A DNA stretch of 64,000 nucleotides from Plasmodiophora brassicae. Its lineage: Eukaryota > Endomyxa: Phytomyxea > Phytomyxea > Plasmodiophorida. Location: NCBI GenBank assembly GCA_036867785.1, contig CP145410.1, positions 1,426,001 to 1,490,000 on the forward strand, written 5' to 3'. Of this stretch, positions 35,260 through 46,549 are shown one piece after another. Below the pieces are notes generated by a model. That model was not told where the DNA came from. It worked only from the letters and a program-made list of their open reading frames with translations, and searched no databases. The translations under genes and the position numbers were made by a program. Every line of letters begins with the position of its first letter. Within the stretch, counting starts at the first letter, position 1.

Positions 35260-36090
35260 AGGTGGCAGCCCGGCCTACAAAACATCTCACCGGTGGGGCT
35301 ACACGACGTCGTCGCCCGCGAAAGCACTGCGCTGCCCGTTCGCTGGGCCTCATGATGCGATGTGCCGCAATGCACGACCGAAATCAAGGGGTTGGGTGTC
35401 GGAGCGCCCGCATACCGCGTTTCGCCTTTTCCGCCTAGGCACGGGCCCCTTGAGGCACAGATCACTCCCGAGTAATGTCAGGACCCCACATACATCGATT
35501 CTGGCCTTTTCCAGGCGCTGCTTCTCCCTGGCGTACCTCCCGTAGAACAGGTGCACAGACGTCGACAACGAGGATTCCCACCTGGGTTTCCTTAGCGAAG
35601 CTTCGCCGTACGGCAGCGACTCGTTCGACATTGGCGACCAGCGGATCGGCTCCCTTAATCAGCGCCGCCGCTTGGCTAGACTTATCCTCGACGACTGCCG
35701 ACATCAGGACTTTCTTGAACATGCCCCGTCCAGATCGGGCATCGGCGCCGAACGTTGCAATCGTCATCGGGCGTTCTGAATTCGTGCCATTACTGCCTGA
35801 CGGCGAACACGACCTGGCCGGTCTGGGATTTAGTGGGGAGTCGACGTTCAAGGTTCCGTACTCACGTCTCATCCTACGCTTTCGAACGCAAGTACAACAA
35901 GCAACATAAGCTGTACATAGCGCGCCATGAAACTGTAGCGAAAAGTGCGACTTTCGCGCCCGCCCACGGCCCACCCCTTCCCGCGGTAGGAGGCTTTTTT
36001 GGTTGCTCAAGGCGCAAGGAATGAGAGCGGACGTGGGGGATCGAAGAGTGATGGGGCTCCGCCCTCAACCCCCCGCCCCCGACGGGGCGT

Positions 36091-36186
36091 CATGCCTCTC
36101 GCAGGGCACCCGGAACCGCCCGACCCGTCCCGCGTTGCTTTGCGACGCGGGTTCCCCGGGCGTGCGGGTGCCCTGCGACAGGCATG
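36091..36186. repeat. 96-bp inverted repeat with 22-bp arms
   Basis: The left arm CATGCCTCTCGCAGGGCACC plus CG (36091-36112) and the right arm (36165-36186) are reverse complements at 21 of 22 positions. The 52-bp centre has its own stem, CCCGCGT...ACGCGGG, and further partial pairing. It lies about 390 bp upstream of the F-box start. It could be a small foldback element, a MITE remnant or a regulatory RNA structure; nothing distinguishes these. Confidence 0.75.
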
Positions 36187-36571
36187 TAGCGGCCTGCGGC
36201 CACCCTTCTAAAAACCATACCCGTTTTAGGTGGCCTGCTTGGAGAGCATGCAGGGCTCGTCGGCCAAGCGGGCACACCCCGGCACGGGGGAGGCAGTTCC
36301 CGCAGTTCGCCTGTCGGGCAGTTTCGCACTGCGCCAGTCGGGCGTTCGCGGGCAGTTACAAGTCCGCGGCGGACTACCTGAACGGACAAAGTTATTGGTC
36401 ATCGTGCCGCGTTTCGCCGCAGGTCGTGGCGCAGGCACAGCCAGACTTAGCTCGAAGCCCCTGGACGTGCGGGTGGTGGCGGGTCACTGCCGCAGCGTAA
36501 ATCTGCCCGCCCCGATCCGATCCGACGCCGCCGTCCACTGCTGAGCCAGTCACGGAGTTCGGGGGCACATC

Positions 36572-37354
36572 ATGTCCACATCACTGCTTCTTGATGTACC
36601 GGACGACGTCTTCAATGTCATTGCCGTCCGGCTGTCGGCGCGTACATTCGCACGCCTGATGGCATGCTGCCGGGCGTTGCGACGTCGCCTGTTCGTCCCG
36701 CGGATCATAGAATCGCGTCTGGCGGTGAGATTTGGGAAGGACGCGCTTACATGTATGCTACAGGTTAATTCTGATTCTGCGATGTCTTTGCTGCTGCATT
36801 ACTCCGCATTGCACCAACGCGCAGCCGTTCTTCCACCTAACGAAATGAGCATCATTTGGATGAACGGGACGTACTGGTCCATGGACTATGACGGCAGAGC
36901 TCCGTTTGGTGCTGTTGCGCGCTTGCACATGGTGTGCTGGTTCGACGTTCGCGCCCAGTTTGTTGGCGTTGCGCGGGGCTTCTACAGGCCGGTTGTGACA
37001 TGTTCGCTAACGGAAAACATTCCTCACTGGCAAGGCGAGCTATCTTTCTCCATGAGGGCGATTGTTCACACCGGTGGTGATGTTCCCAGCATGTCCGTCA
37101 AGGAGTCGAGGCGAATGTTCAACTCTGTTACCGCTCGGTATCCCGAGTGGGGGGACCTGTCGCTGGATCCTGTACATGTTGGAAGCTGTCGAGGTGGTGG
37201 CTCTAAATACGCGCGAGTTGTTGTCGAAATGGTTGATCACAGTCATCGATGGAAGCGCGGATTCGCCATCGCTGCAGTACGGCTTGAGCCTGTCGACGAG
37301 GACGCGAAGGAGTTCTCGGCTCCAATTCCCAAATCCCTGAGGCTATGCAAATAA
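36572..37354 (+). CDS. F-box protein
   Basis: Single-exon 260-aa frame. Residues 6-45 form an F-box: LLDVPDDVFNVIAVRLSARTFARLMACCRALRRRLF, shown here across two conserved halves (LPDDV-like opening, then the FARLMACCRAL helix). The remainder has Trp-rich beta-type segments (MSIIWMNGTYWSMDYDG, YRPVVTCSLTENIPHW, RWKRGFAIAAVRLEP) reminiscent of the PP2/FBA substrate domains of F-box proteins, but not diagnostic. It probably recruits a substrate to an SCF ubiquitin ligase. The absence of introns is unusual beside intron-rich neighbours and could suggest retroposition or recent expansion of a family. Confidence 0.72.
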   Translation: MSTSLLLDVPDDVFNVIAVRLSARTFARLMACCRALRRRLFVPRIIESRLAVRFGKDALTCMLQVNSDSAMSLLLHYSALHQRAAVLPPNEMSIIWMNGTYWSMDYDGRAPFGAVARLHMVCWFDVRAQFVGVARGFYRPVVTCSLTENIPHWQGELSFSMRAIVHTGGDVPSMSVKESRRMFNSVTARYPEWGDLSLDPVHVGSCRGGGSKYARVVVEMVDHSHRWKRGFAIAAVRLEPVDEDAKEFSAPIPKSLRLCK

Positions 37355-37682
37355 CAAAGCGTTCAGACATATCTATAAATCTAGCCTCAGTGCTCTTTGT
37401 ACTGGTTGCCGCTTGTTGAGACTGACCCGCTTGACTCACTTCTATGGAATTGTTGTAATAAAGGGGTGTTTTTTACAAGCCTGTTTTTTACATGTAAAAT
37501 ACACTACTCAGGAACCAACTTTACACTGTAAAATACAGGTAACGTAAGGGTTTCCCGATCCGCGAGACACCTACCGGCGCACCGGCGTGTACACCGTACA
37601 CGCCGTCCAGGAGCCATTGTTGCGCGTGCGCGTCGTCGTCGTCTTGTGGTCGATTGTTCATATCAATAGCGTGCTGCCCGCG

Positions 37683-39844
37683 ATGGGACCGAAGAAGGAC
37701 GAAGCCTTCAAACATTTCGGCCCGGAGCTTCCTCCACTTGATGGGCAGAAAACTCCTCGCCACGCTTGCAATTATTGCAACGCCTCAGTTGTAAAGAACG
37801 TTGACCGTATGCGGAACCACTTCAACACTTGCAAGGCGCGTCAAAATGGTTCTATCGGCGTCATGCGCGACGTCGTCCTCGTCAGCCGGAAGAAGGCGGC
37901 AATTGCCTCTACATCTGCTGCCACCACTCTCACTCCTGCACGTCCGGTCGGTCATTCTTCTCGAAGGACCTTTGATTCGTCGCATTCTTCCTGTCCCACT
38001 GCATCTATTAGTTCGTGGTTGGATTCCATGCCGTCAGAGGAGCAGAATATGTTGGAAGAATTGTTTTCGCGTGCTATGCACCGATCGTCGATGGTGTTCT
38101 CGACGTTTGAAACCAAGTACTGGAAAGAGTTCTTCCACAGGCTTCGCCCCGCATGGGCTATTCCTACAGCTTCTAGGATCGGAGGTGAACTGCTTGTCGC
38201 TGAATACAACATCGTGATGCGTGAGACGATCTCGCATATTCGCGAATGGCCTCTGGTATGCATAACAATCGATGGAGCAACAAACGTCGTTGGAAAACAG
38301 GTATGTCTGAGAGTCTGTAAACAACTTCCTTCATCTAATATTGGCATATCAGGTGTTGAATATAATGGCCTGTGGCCCGCATGCTCTCTTTCTCGAACAC
38401 TGCTCTATGGGGTTGCTACGCGAAAGCTCAGAAAATCTTCTGGACGTTCTCGTCGATGCGAAGCGACGTCTACGGGCGATGATTCGCCAGCCTCTTGATG
38501 GCTTTGTCGCTGCCGGCTCATTTGATGACGAGCGTCCTAATTCTCCCCGACTTGCGATTTCTGACGACCATTTTGTGGATCCACCGATGTGGACCTTCCA
38601 GAGCGATTCGCCCAGTGTAATGAAAAAGCTTCGTCGTCTGTGCGTCGACAACAAGGAGTTCATGTTCTCATACGGATGTGCAGCTCACGCGCTTCATAAT
38701 TTCTGCATGGACTTGGTGCGGAAGTTCCCGACGATTTCTAAGATTGTAAAGGAGTCCATCTATATCGTCAAAGGCATCAATGCGGTCCACCGACTAACTG
38801 AATTTTTCGACGCTCAATGCCTGCTGAAGTACAGGAAGCGGGTTAAGCTGATCTTGTTCTCGAAAACTCGTTGGGGCTCCATTCTATGCATGCTCGACCG
38901 TCTTGCCCGCGTCCAAGCCGTGTTATTCAAGCTTTCGAGGGCGCTCGAACTCGAAGACATGGTACAAGATCTGAAGATCGACGCCACGCTCGACGTCTGT
39001 CTTAGAAGGTCGGTTTAACTTTCATATACAATGCTTGCCGTTCTGACGATTGTATGACAGTGCGGCGTACTGGGAAGGGGTGTCAGCGTTGAAGATGCTC
39101 TTGCAGCCAATTTGCTGTTGCTTAGCATTCCTCGAGGGAGACGAGTCAACATTGTCAACAGTTTATGCGTCATTCGTCGCCATCGCCTACCACCTTCGAT
39201 CTTTGCCTGTTGGTACTGTAACCGCGCTCGGTTTACAGGACGCCGACCTTAAGAACATGGAGAACCTTATTTTCGAGAGCTTCAAGACGATCGCGTGCCC
39301 TGCACATGCGCTTGCATTCGCGACGGATCCCTTCTTCTCGCGGTTCGCTAACAATATTAAGCAATCTTGTTCGGAGCATCTCCTCGATCTTGGCGATGAT
39401 GATTCTTTGCTACAACAATGCAAGCAAGCATTGAGGATCATCGCTCGCGGTAATGTTGAGTTCGCTCGGCAGTTGACAACCCAGCTTGGCAAGTACCTTG
39501 TGCGACGGGATGACGATGGCGACTTCGAAGATCTCTTTGTCAAACCGCATCATCTGTGGAATTTGGCCGATGACCGCCGGTACCCTGACCTGAAACGGGT
39601 TTTGTCTAGCTTGCACCTCAACCCAACAAGCGCAGCCGGGGGCGAACGGAATCACAAATCCGCCAACCGCGTGCACTCCCGGCTACGCGCTCGACTATCG
39701 GGATGCAATGTCGAGCAAGGAACTGGGATCGCGTTCAATAGTGCCCAGTTGAATCGCCGGTACAAAGATACGCGAGATGACCCCCTTCACACGTTGGCTC
39801 GGGTCGCTTGGTTCGGAGGGTCGACCTGTGAGAAACTACATTGA
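37683..39844 (+). CDS. hAT transposase, apparently open
   Basis: Three exons (37683-38300, 38353-39008, 39061-39844) with a phase-0 then a phase-2 intron give 685 aa without a stop. It starts MGPKKDEAFKHFGPELP. A BED-type zinc finger is seen as CNYCNASV with a later HFNTC. VCITIDGATNVVGKQ continues over the first splice into VLNIMACGPHALFLEHC, the hAT catalytic/DUF659 region. SYGCAAHALHNFCMDL, VKLILFSKTRWGS and NPTSAAGGERNHKSAN (dimerisation region) follow. After the stop, a shifted frame carries an acidic RNYIDFAEEPDDGSDDEE tail. That may be the original C-terminus, lost by frameshift or reached by alternative splicing. Whether it is active is unknown. Confidence 0.8.
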
Positions 39845-40043
39845 CTTCGCCGAAGAGCCAGACGATGGTTCCGATGACGAAGAGGTAACTCGATTGGAGT
39901 TCGCAGGGTTCGTTGGCATTGCCGAGCCAGGCACACTTCCCGAGGCGATTTCGGACACGCATTTGTACCCCGTTGGTGACGAAGAGGTCATCGAGTCTGG
40001 TCACGTTGTCAGGACCGCGACCATGGTATGAACGCGTACAGCC

Positions 40044-40060
40044 GGGGGGGGGGGGGGGGG
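40044..40060 (+). repeat. 17-nt poly-G run
   Basis: Uninterrupted G17 followed by CC and a C-rich stretch, inside the right flank of the hAT element. It could form a quadruplex and is a likely place for length error. Confidence 0.8.
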
Positions 40061-40193
40061 CCGCCCCCTGCTGTTTTAAACATGTTTTTTACGTGTAAAA
40101 TACATGTATTTTACACTCAACCAGCCATTCTCTGTTTTTTACAATTCCATACTCACTTCCCTTGCGGCGGAGTGCGCTTCGACGTCGGCGTCG

Positions 40194-40514
40194 ATGACGT
40201 CCAGGGCCGTCGCTTCGACCGTCGCCGACGCGTTGAACGCGCTCAAGACGAAACTCGTACAGGACATACGACACCGTGTCTTCGGTACATGTTATCCTCC
40301 TGATAATCGTCGAAGCGGGCGCAAAGAGCTGCGGAAAGCCCTGAAGGGTCCCAAGGTGGCGGCGCACTACCCGTTCCTGTATCACCATGGGTTCGATGGT
40401 CTCTACGAGGACAACCAGGTCCTGTACCGTCAAGACAAGCTGGTGGAGCTGAGGAAGCGTGGCAAAGGGCCTCCGAAGAAGGGACAGGGGCGGCGTGCTT
40501 CCAAGAAGAAGTAG
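40194..40514 (+). CDS. MRPS33: Mitochondrial small ribosomal subunit protein mS33
   Basis: A 106-aa single-exon protein starting MTSRAVASTVADALNALKTK. Core motifs match mS33 (yeast Rsm27): RHRVFGTCYPPDNRRSG, ELRKALKGPKVAAHYPF, and the lysine-rich tail LRKRGKGPPKKGQGRRASKK. The frame is open further upstream into transposon DNA, but the ATG at 40194 gives the family's normal length. It stabilises the head of the mitochondrial small subunit. Only about 45 bp separate the start codon from the right end of the hAT element, so the promoter must overlap transposon sequence. Confidence 0.88.
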   Translation: MTSRAVASTVADALNALKTKLVQDIRHRVFGTCYPPDNRRSGRKELRKALKGPKVAAHYPFLYHHGFDGLYEDNQVLYRQDKLVELRKRGKGPPKKGQGRRASKKK

Positions 40515-40732
40515 CATCCCTTGTTGCGGTCGTGCCATCCGAAATGTTACACACCTCGTCATGTTGCCCATCTGGACATGTCACCGCTCAAGAACTGGAC
40601 TGCCGCGTGTAACGTCATGGGTCGAGCCGGTCCTCCGCACGCGGTGCACCAGTAGGCGCTGCACACCGCCACGCGTGGTCGCGGTCATTTCGAAATCAGT
40701 TGGGGGGTGTGGAGCGGGGGCAGACGTCACCC

Positions 40733-43700
40733 ATGACCGGGTCCGACGTCCTGTCGACGCCGCAGACGGCTACGCCGGCTGGTACGTACCAAGTGCTTCT
40801 GAAGGAGACGCCGACGACGCCCGGCATCCGGGTGGCATCGCCGGCAGCGTCGCTGCCACCGCGGATGCCCCTTCGTACGCCGATCGTACCCAAGACGCCG
40901 AACGCGACGGGGTTGTTAACGAAGCGGCCGCGTTCGACGCCACAGTCGACGTTTCCGCGCAAGGCGTCGACGCCTGTGATCAAGAGCAAAGTGTACACGT
41001 CAGCGACGCCAGCACCACCGAAGAGCGCGTTCGCCGTTGCTCTGATAGAATCTCGTAACAAACGACAGGTATGTGCTGGGGTTGCATGCTTGGGGATGCG
41101 AATACTTCTCTGCTGTCAGGTTGGCGTTGCGGCCCTTAACCTCAGGTCTCCTGAGCTGGATCTCTATCTGTTTGCTGACAACCACACCTATCAAGATACT
41201 CTGCGCCTACTGCAACTATACAATCCGACCGAGGTATGAGACGAGCCACTTGCTCCAATCGCGGCTACTCACTGACTTGTTGTTCTGAAGATCCTGGTCT
41301 CCGATACTGCTGTCGGCAGCAGTCTCTATCAGATACTAAGTCAGTTCCAGTTCCAATGTCCACCTGTTGGTTGATGCTAATGAACCTTCACAGTTAGCGA
41401 GTTAGATACGTCCAAAGTTGTCGCTTGTAAGAGTTTTCACCGTCCGCGGCGTGCTCTGTACCTGTGTTGCTGAATGGTGTCGAAGACCAACGAAAGAATT
41501 TCAACGAAGACCAAGGGCAATTGCTGCTCGAGCAAAAGGCTACCAAGGAAAGCTTAAGTCAACTACCGTTCGATTACAGCTTGTCCGCTGTTATGCAAGA
41601 TGTCAAACTAGGTTACTGACATAGTGTTGTCAGGTTCCTGTGCCTTGCTGCGAGCAACTGCGTTCTGAAATGGGCCGCATTCCAGCAGACCGAAACGTTC
41701 GCTCCGAACTCGATCAAAGTGAAGCTGAAAACACTGGAGGGCCATGTTGCACTCAGTATCTCGACCATAAAGTCGCTGGAGCTAATCGTCAACGCTGTCG
41801 ATCCCAAAGACCATAAAGGATCGCTGCTGTCGACACTCAACCACTGTAAAACGCCTTTAGGTGGTATGTGCGAACCGACTCCCAAAGCATTTCTTCGGCT
41901 TTGACTTTCCGTGTATAGAAAGAATGCTTCTAGCAAACCTTATTCAGCCGTTGAACCACATTCCAACCATTAACGCCCGTCTGGAAGCAGTCCAAGAGCT
42001 CCTGGAAAAGGAGGATGCGTTCTTCCAATTGTTATCTTTACTGCCCCAGGTCGCTTGCCTCGATCTGGTTAGCAACGGTGTTGGTATGTGGACTCGTACC
42101 AGGTTGTCCCTTCATCGAGCGTGACTTGCCGTTCTAGCAATTGTTCCGCACGAACCAACCGAGCGTACTGCGTTCCAGTGCATTCTCAACATGGTAAGAT
42201 GGAAACATAAGAGCACGTACGCACCAAAGGTTGACGTGCGCTCCAGCTACAGCTGAAGAACATTTTGAAGGCAATCCCGGATATATCGGCTGTCATCAGT
42301 GTCTGCAAGTCCGACGTCCTGACGTCTGTGGTAAGGTCACTGAGATAGCTCTAGGAATGCGAATATTTAGGAAGGTACACAGGTTGGCACACTGGTCAAC
42401 GCGAAGGGAGCGGAACTGTTGAGCCGCATTGACGACGTGATTGCTCCCGACGTTTGCGTCTCGTCAAAAGCGTCCTCGCATGTCCTTCAGACAAAACTTG
42501 CTTTCGCTGTCAAACCGGAAATCAACGGGTTGCTCGATGTTGGCCGAGCAACGTACTGCGAGGTCATTGAGGCCATTCACGAGGTTGCCCTGTTATATTG
42601 AAGCACTGAGTCTCTGCCTACGCTAACATCGCAGCCCCTGTAGGAGATCCAGAAGTACATGACCGACATGGACTTGCCGAATCTGAAGAAACATTTCAAC
42701 GCGACTAGAGGTCGTAATTGATACGGCTTTCATTTGCGTCTCTGACAAGCGCTACAGGGTTCTACTTGTCCCTGCCTGCGGCGAATGCCACCAATCTCCA
42801 CACACAGTTCATACAAGTGTGCAGACAAGGACGACGCGTTACATTTTCAACTGCAGATCTGATATCGCTCGACGACCGGCGCAAAGAGGCACTCGGCGAT
42901 GTTCTTATTCTAACAGGTACATACCACCTGCCATCCCTGTTCGTCGACTGCACTCATGTGCCCTCCTTGCCCATGAAGAGCACTGTTTGCAGGAACTGTC
43001 GGCCTCAGTTCGTCGCGATCTGCACTGGCTGCTAAACGTCACCGAATCGATTGCCCTGCTCGATATGATCGTCAGTTTTGCAAACCTGGTTACACAGAGC
43101 GACTCGTACGTTCGTCCTGCGCTGACGGTCGACGGCCCCATCGCCATTTCGAAAGGGCGCCACCCTGTCAAAGAACTTGAACGCAGCCGTGCCTTCCAGA
43201 CTAACGACACCTACCTCAACGAGACGTGCCGTATCCAAATCGTGACTGGTCCCAACGGAAGCGGAAGTACGTGGTAACTCTAGCCGAATCATTTATCGCT
43301 GTTCAATATCCTGTTGTCTAGAATCGACGTACCTTCGGCAAGTTGGCCTCATCGTTATTATGGCACACATCGGCTCTTACGTTCCGGCGGCGTATTCTTC
43401 AATTCCCTGCATCGACCAGGTAAATAACGTCTGACGCGAACCGTTTGCTCACATGGATGACGCTCATACCAGATCTTTACGCGGATGTCCATCGGGGACG
43501 ACCTGGAAGGAAATGCATCCGGATTCCTTGTCGAGGCGCGGGAGGCAGCGTATGCGCAGCGCGGTTGAGTTGCAGGGCGTTGCATCTCACTGAACTGCAC
43601 AGGTATATCGCGCGGAATGCTACAAAGTCCAGCCTTGTCCTGATTGACGAATTCGGTAACGTCATCGGTATTGTGCCTGCCGTATAGCGGTCCGTGAATG

Positions 43701-44410
43701 TGCCGGCCAGGACGAAGCACGTCAACAGTGGACGGGGTCGGCTTGGCCTGGGCCGTCGTTGAAGAGTTAATCGCGAAACAATCGTATTGCCTGTTCGCGA
43801 CACACTTTCACGAGCTGTGTGACCTTCCGCATCTATACCCGATGGTCAAGAACTGCCATTTGACGGTAGGCGCCCGCTGGACACAGACTCGCCTTCAAAT
43901 TTAATGCGCTGCCGTCTATAGGTCGGCCACCTGAACGATCGGATCAGTTTCCGATACGCCTTAGCAGACGGGGCGTGCGAAGAGGTTGGCTCATGACTGT
44001 CCTGTGTGTGTATTGACCAAATGCGTTGACGTCGGGCGTCGTCTTGCCATTCAGGTTGACAACCAGTATGGAATTTACATTGCAGGTGTCGTTATACTGT
44101 TGTTGACCGTCCCAGCACACGCGGCTCCGTCTCACCAATGGCGATTGCAGAAATTGCGATGTTCCCGGCCGAGATCATTCAAGCCGCTCGTGCGCTTAGC
44201 GCTCAGCTGCGTCGTCGGTTCAACTTCGTCACGGTCGAGACGCCCGACACGGCCCTGTTCTACGACACCATCCAGAGGCTGATCTCCCTGCGCCACTGCA
44301 GCCTGCCACCCGGCGCCACTGCCAGCTACCTGCGCCAGATTCGATCCGACCTGAACGCCATCGCAGGCGGCAACAGCAATACTGGCACGGATCGCCGCCC
44401 CACCAATTGA
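40733..44410 (+). CDS. MSH4: MSH4, meiotic MutS homologue
   Basis: Many-exon gene, with an intron roughly every 150-250 bp. The N-terminal 85 residues are Thr/Pro-rich and disordered, and no MutS mismatch-binding domain I is present, as expected for MSH4. [25 protein letters not shown] starts domain [17 protein letters not shown], the clamp/lever region ([29 protein letters not shown]) and [15 protein letters not shown] segments follow. The ATPase is spread over small exons: [12 protein letters not shown] (Walker A), [41 protein letters not shown] (Walker B), and [20 protein letters not shown]. The C-terminal helix-turn-helix includes [18 protein letters not shown]. With MSH5 it stabilises meiotic recombination intermediates, so the organism probably has meiosis. 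The start is the first ATG of the Thr/Pro-rich exon. Confidence 0.87.
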
Positions 44411-44585
44411 ACGCCCGAACGTGTCCGAACGTAATACAGAGGAGGTGGACCTGGTGCAGGCGGCGTGCACGGGGGGCGGCGGCGGCGGGTCGGCGTCATT
44501 TGGGGATTATATATTGCCGTGATGGGGAGCACGACGCCGATGGGGTCGTCGCCTCGATGACGGCATCTGCGTCGACCGGCATCCG

Positions 44586-46541
44586 ATGGGTTCGACACTA
44601 GCGCCGAGCATGCTCCGCGCGTATCTGCAGGTGGTCGACCTGCAGGCGGGCCGGCTGCGTGCGGCGCGTCGGGCGCCGCTGCGGGCGCAGCAGGCCCTGT
44701 CGATCGCATTGCGCCGCGCCGTTGCCATGCGCGACGTGCCACTCGACGAGATCCGCGCGATCTACATGCACCGGTCGCATCCGACCGGGGCCAACGCCGA
44801 CCAGTTCGTTCAAGCCCTTCTCCGGCATCGTCGCCTCGATGAAGCTGTCGCCCTGTGCCCCGACTCGATCCACGTCGCGCGGTATCGCGTCAAGATCGGC
44901 CGCCTAACGACGCTGCCTGTCATCCGGTCCCTGGCAGAACGCCTGCGCCTCGCTGTTGACATCTGCAATTCGTCCAGGCCGCCTGCCTCGGCTCTGACGG
45001 CCGCCATTCTCGGCGGCGGCGACAAGTTCGTGGTTCCCGACTACACGCTGTCCACCATGGTCGTCCGTCTGGCCATCCGTTTCGGCGGCACATTCGCCGC
45101 CAGCGTCATCGACCGACTGCGACGCTCCGTCCCGGTCGCCAGGTTCCTGATCGAGGACGGCCGCCTGCTGTCCAACCCGGTACTGATGACGTCCTGTATC
45201 AATGTGCTGTCCCGGGACCCAACCTGTACGGAGCTGGTCGTCAAGGCGCTGGTGCGCGCCGGGGCCAAGGTCGAATCCGTCCTCGGGCGCTTGACAGAAC
45301 TGACACCCGCCACCTACGCCGAACTCATTGTCGGGTTCGCCGCAGCGGGTCACGTTCGCGAATTGGAGATCCTCCTGGGGCACCCTCTACACCGGACGGC
45401 GTGCACCGCACAGGTCGCCGTTGCTGTCCTTCGTTCGTTGCAACAGCGCCCGGCGCTGGCCGATGCTGCCATGCGGGCCATGTGGAAGGCGGGCATCCCC
45501 CTGCACGCGGAAGCGTTTCGCGTCCTGCACGTGTCGTACTGCATGGCGGGCGATATCCATGCGGCAACGGCAGTGCTGGACGCCATGAAGAAGCTGGGCA
45601 TACCGATCGCACGCAGCCCCATCGACGAGATCCGCGACCTGATCGCCGTCGGTGACGCGGAGACGGTGCAGCGGGAGGCCCCGTTGACGCCGACGACCGC
45701 GGGCATGATCGCGTCCGTGTACGCCAGGCGCAAGCAGGTGGCGCAGCTGTCCAGCTGGTCGGATCAGGTGCAGAGCCGGGGCATTGACCCGTGGGCGTCT
45801 CGCATTCATCTGGCCCTGGCGCGGCACGACCCTGCGACGGCGGTGGCCCTTGCCGATGGTGTCGCCCTGGACGGCCTGTCGCTGGTCGAGTACCGTTTGC
45901 TGATGCGCGCCTACTGTCAGGCAGGCGTGCCGTCCAGCGTCCAGCGGTGCGTGGACGCCATGGCGCGAAGCACGCGGCTGCCGTTCGACACGTCGACGCG
46001 GACGATGCTGCGGAACGCGTTCGCCCACGAGTGCACGTTCATCATACGCGGGCTGATGCGCGCGGGTCGGACGGACGACGCGCTGGCGGAGCTCGACCAC
46101 GTCGTGCGGGACGCTCGACGACCGGTCGTCGCCGACGCCTGGGCCTGTCTGGTTGCGGACGATGCGCAAGCGGTCGCACGCGTGCGATCCTGCGGATGGG
46201 CGGGCAACGACGCCAAGGTGGGCCCCGTGGTCGACGCCCTCGTCGCCACCGCTGCCTCGTGCTCCGATGCCGCCGCCCTCGACAGGATCGTGGCCCTGAT
46301 CGGGTCGGACGCGGCATACGTGCGCGCCCTGCAGGCGTCGGTCGCGCGCGCCGACCCCGCCCTGCTAGTCGAGGTTGCTCGACGCGCCGCCCGACCCATC
46401 GACCCCGCCTGCATCGACGACCTGGCCCGGGTCGCTGACGAACGCGGCTTGCCTCCGATTCGTGACATGCTGGCGTTCTATGCCGGCCCGGATAGATCAG
46501 CGCCCTGCTGCCGAAGGTTGCTCCCGCCCGGTCGAACCTAA
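44586..46541 (+). CDS. Large helical-repeat (PPR-like) protein, probably mitochondrial
   Basis: Single-exon 651-aa frame. The first 40 residues after the second Met (MLRAYLQVVDLQAGRLRAARR) are Arg/Ala-rich without acids, like a mitochondrial presequence. The rest is helical pairs with PPR-like spacing: TYAELIVGFAAAGHVRELEIL, FRVLHVSYCMAGDIHAATAVL, YRLLMRAYCQAGVPSSVQRC, and TFIIRGLMRAGRTDDALAEL. No catalytic domain is visible. An RNA-binding role in organelle gene expression is inferred. It shares style, not obvious sequence, with the PPR gene at 12-14 kb. Confidence 0.7.
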   Translation: MGSTLAPSMLRAYLQVVDLQAGRLRAARRAPLRAQQALSIALRRAVAMRDVPLDEIRAIYMHRSHPTGANADQFVQALLRHRRLDEAVALCPDSIHVARYRVKIGRLTTLPVIRSLAERLRLAVDICNSSRPPASALTAAILGGGDKFVVPDYTLSTMVVRLAIRFGGTFAASVIDRLRRSVPVARFLIEDGRLLSNPVLMTSCINVLSRDPTCTELVVKALVRAGAKVESVLGRLTELTPATYAELIVGFAAAGHVRELEILLGHPLHRTACTAQVAVAVLRSLQQRPALADAAMRAMWKAGIPLHAEAFRVLHVSYCMAGDIHAATAVLDAMKKLGIPIARSPIDEIRDLIAVGDAETVQREAPLTPTTAGMIASVYARRKQVAQLSSWSDQVQSRGIDPWASRIHLALARHDPATAVALADGVALDGLSLVEYRLLMRAYCQAGVPSSVQRCVDAMARSTRLPFDTSTRTMLRNAFAHECTFIIRGLMRAGRTDDALAELDHVVRDARRPVVADAWACLVADDAQAVARVRSCGWAGNDAKVGPVVDALVATAASCSDAAALDRIVALIGSDAAYVRALQASVARADPALLVEVARRAARPIDPACIDDLARVADERGLPPIRDMLAFYAGPDRSAPCCRRLLPPGRT

Positions 46542-46549
46542 TATTGAAC

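Larger units (their letters stand above)
35133..36571. other. 1.4-kb divergent intergenic region with palindromes
   Basis: Lies between the divergent LTA4H and F-box genes. It contains two strong inverted repeats (listed separately) and is locally pyrimidine/GC skewed. A - strand frame from about 36010 to 35462 includes KKVLMSAVVEDKSSQ and KETQVGILVVDVCAPVLREV, which look protein-like. It matches nothing I know and lacks a clear exon chain, so it is not called as a gene. Confidence 0.4.
37442..40151 (+). mobile_element. hAT-family DNA transposon
   Basis: A transposase gene flanked by AT-rich ends unlike the GC-rich surroundings. TGTTTTTTACATGTAAAATAC lies near 37483 and its near-copy TGTTTTTTACGTGTAAAATAC near 40083, in the same orientation. 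TGTTTTTTACA occurs again near 37468 and 40132. An 11-bp inverted pair, TATGGAATTGT (about 37442) and ACAATTCCATA (about 40141), marks the outermost symmetrical sequence I can see. A canonical hAT inverted end and an 8-bp target duplication were not identified, so the limits are approximate. Confidence 0.7.

Noticed and set aside
35462-36010. 182-codon - strand frame in the LTA4H/F-box gap
   Set aside because: Partly protein-like but without homologue, clear start context or splice partners; kept as a remark only.
39777-40031. Separate small gene after the hAT transposase
   Set aside because: More likely the shifted acidic C-terminal tail of the transposase than an independent gene.
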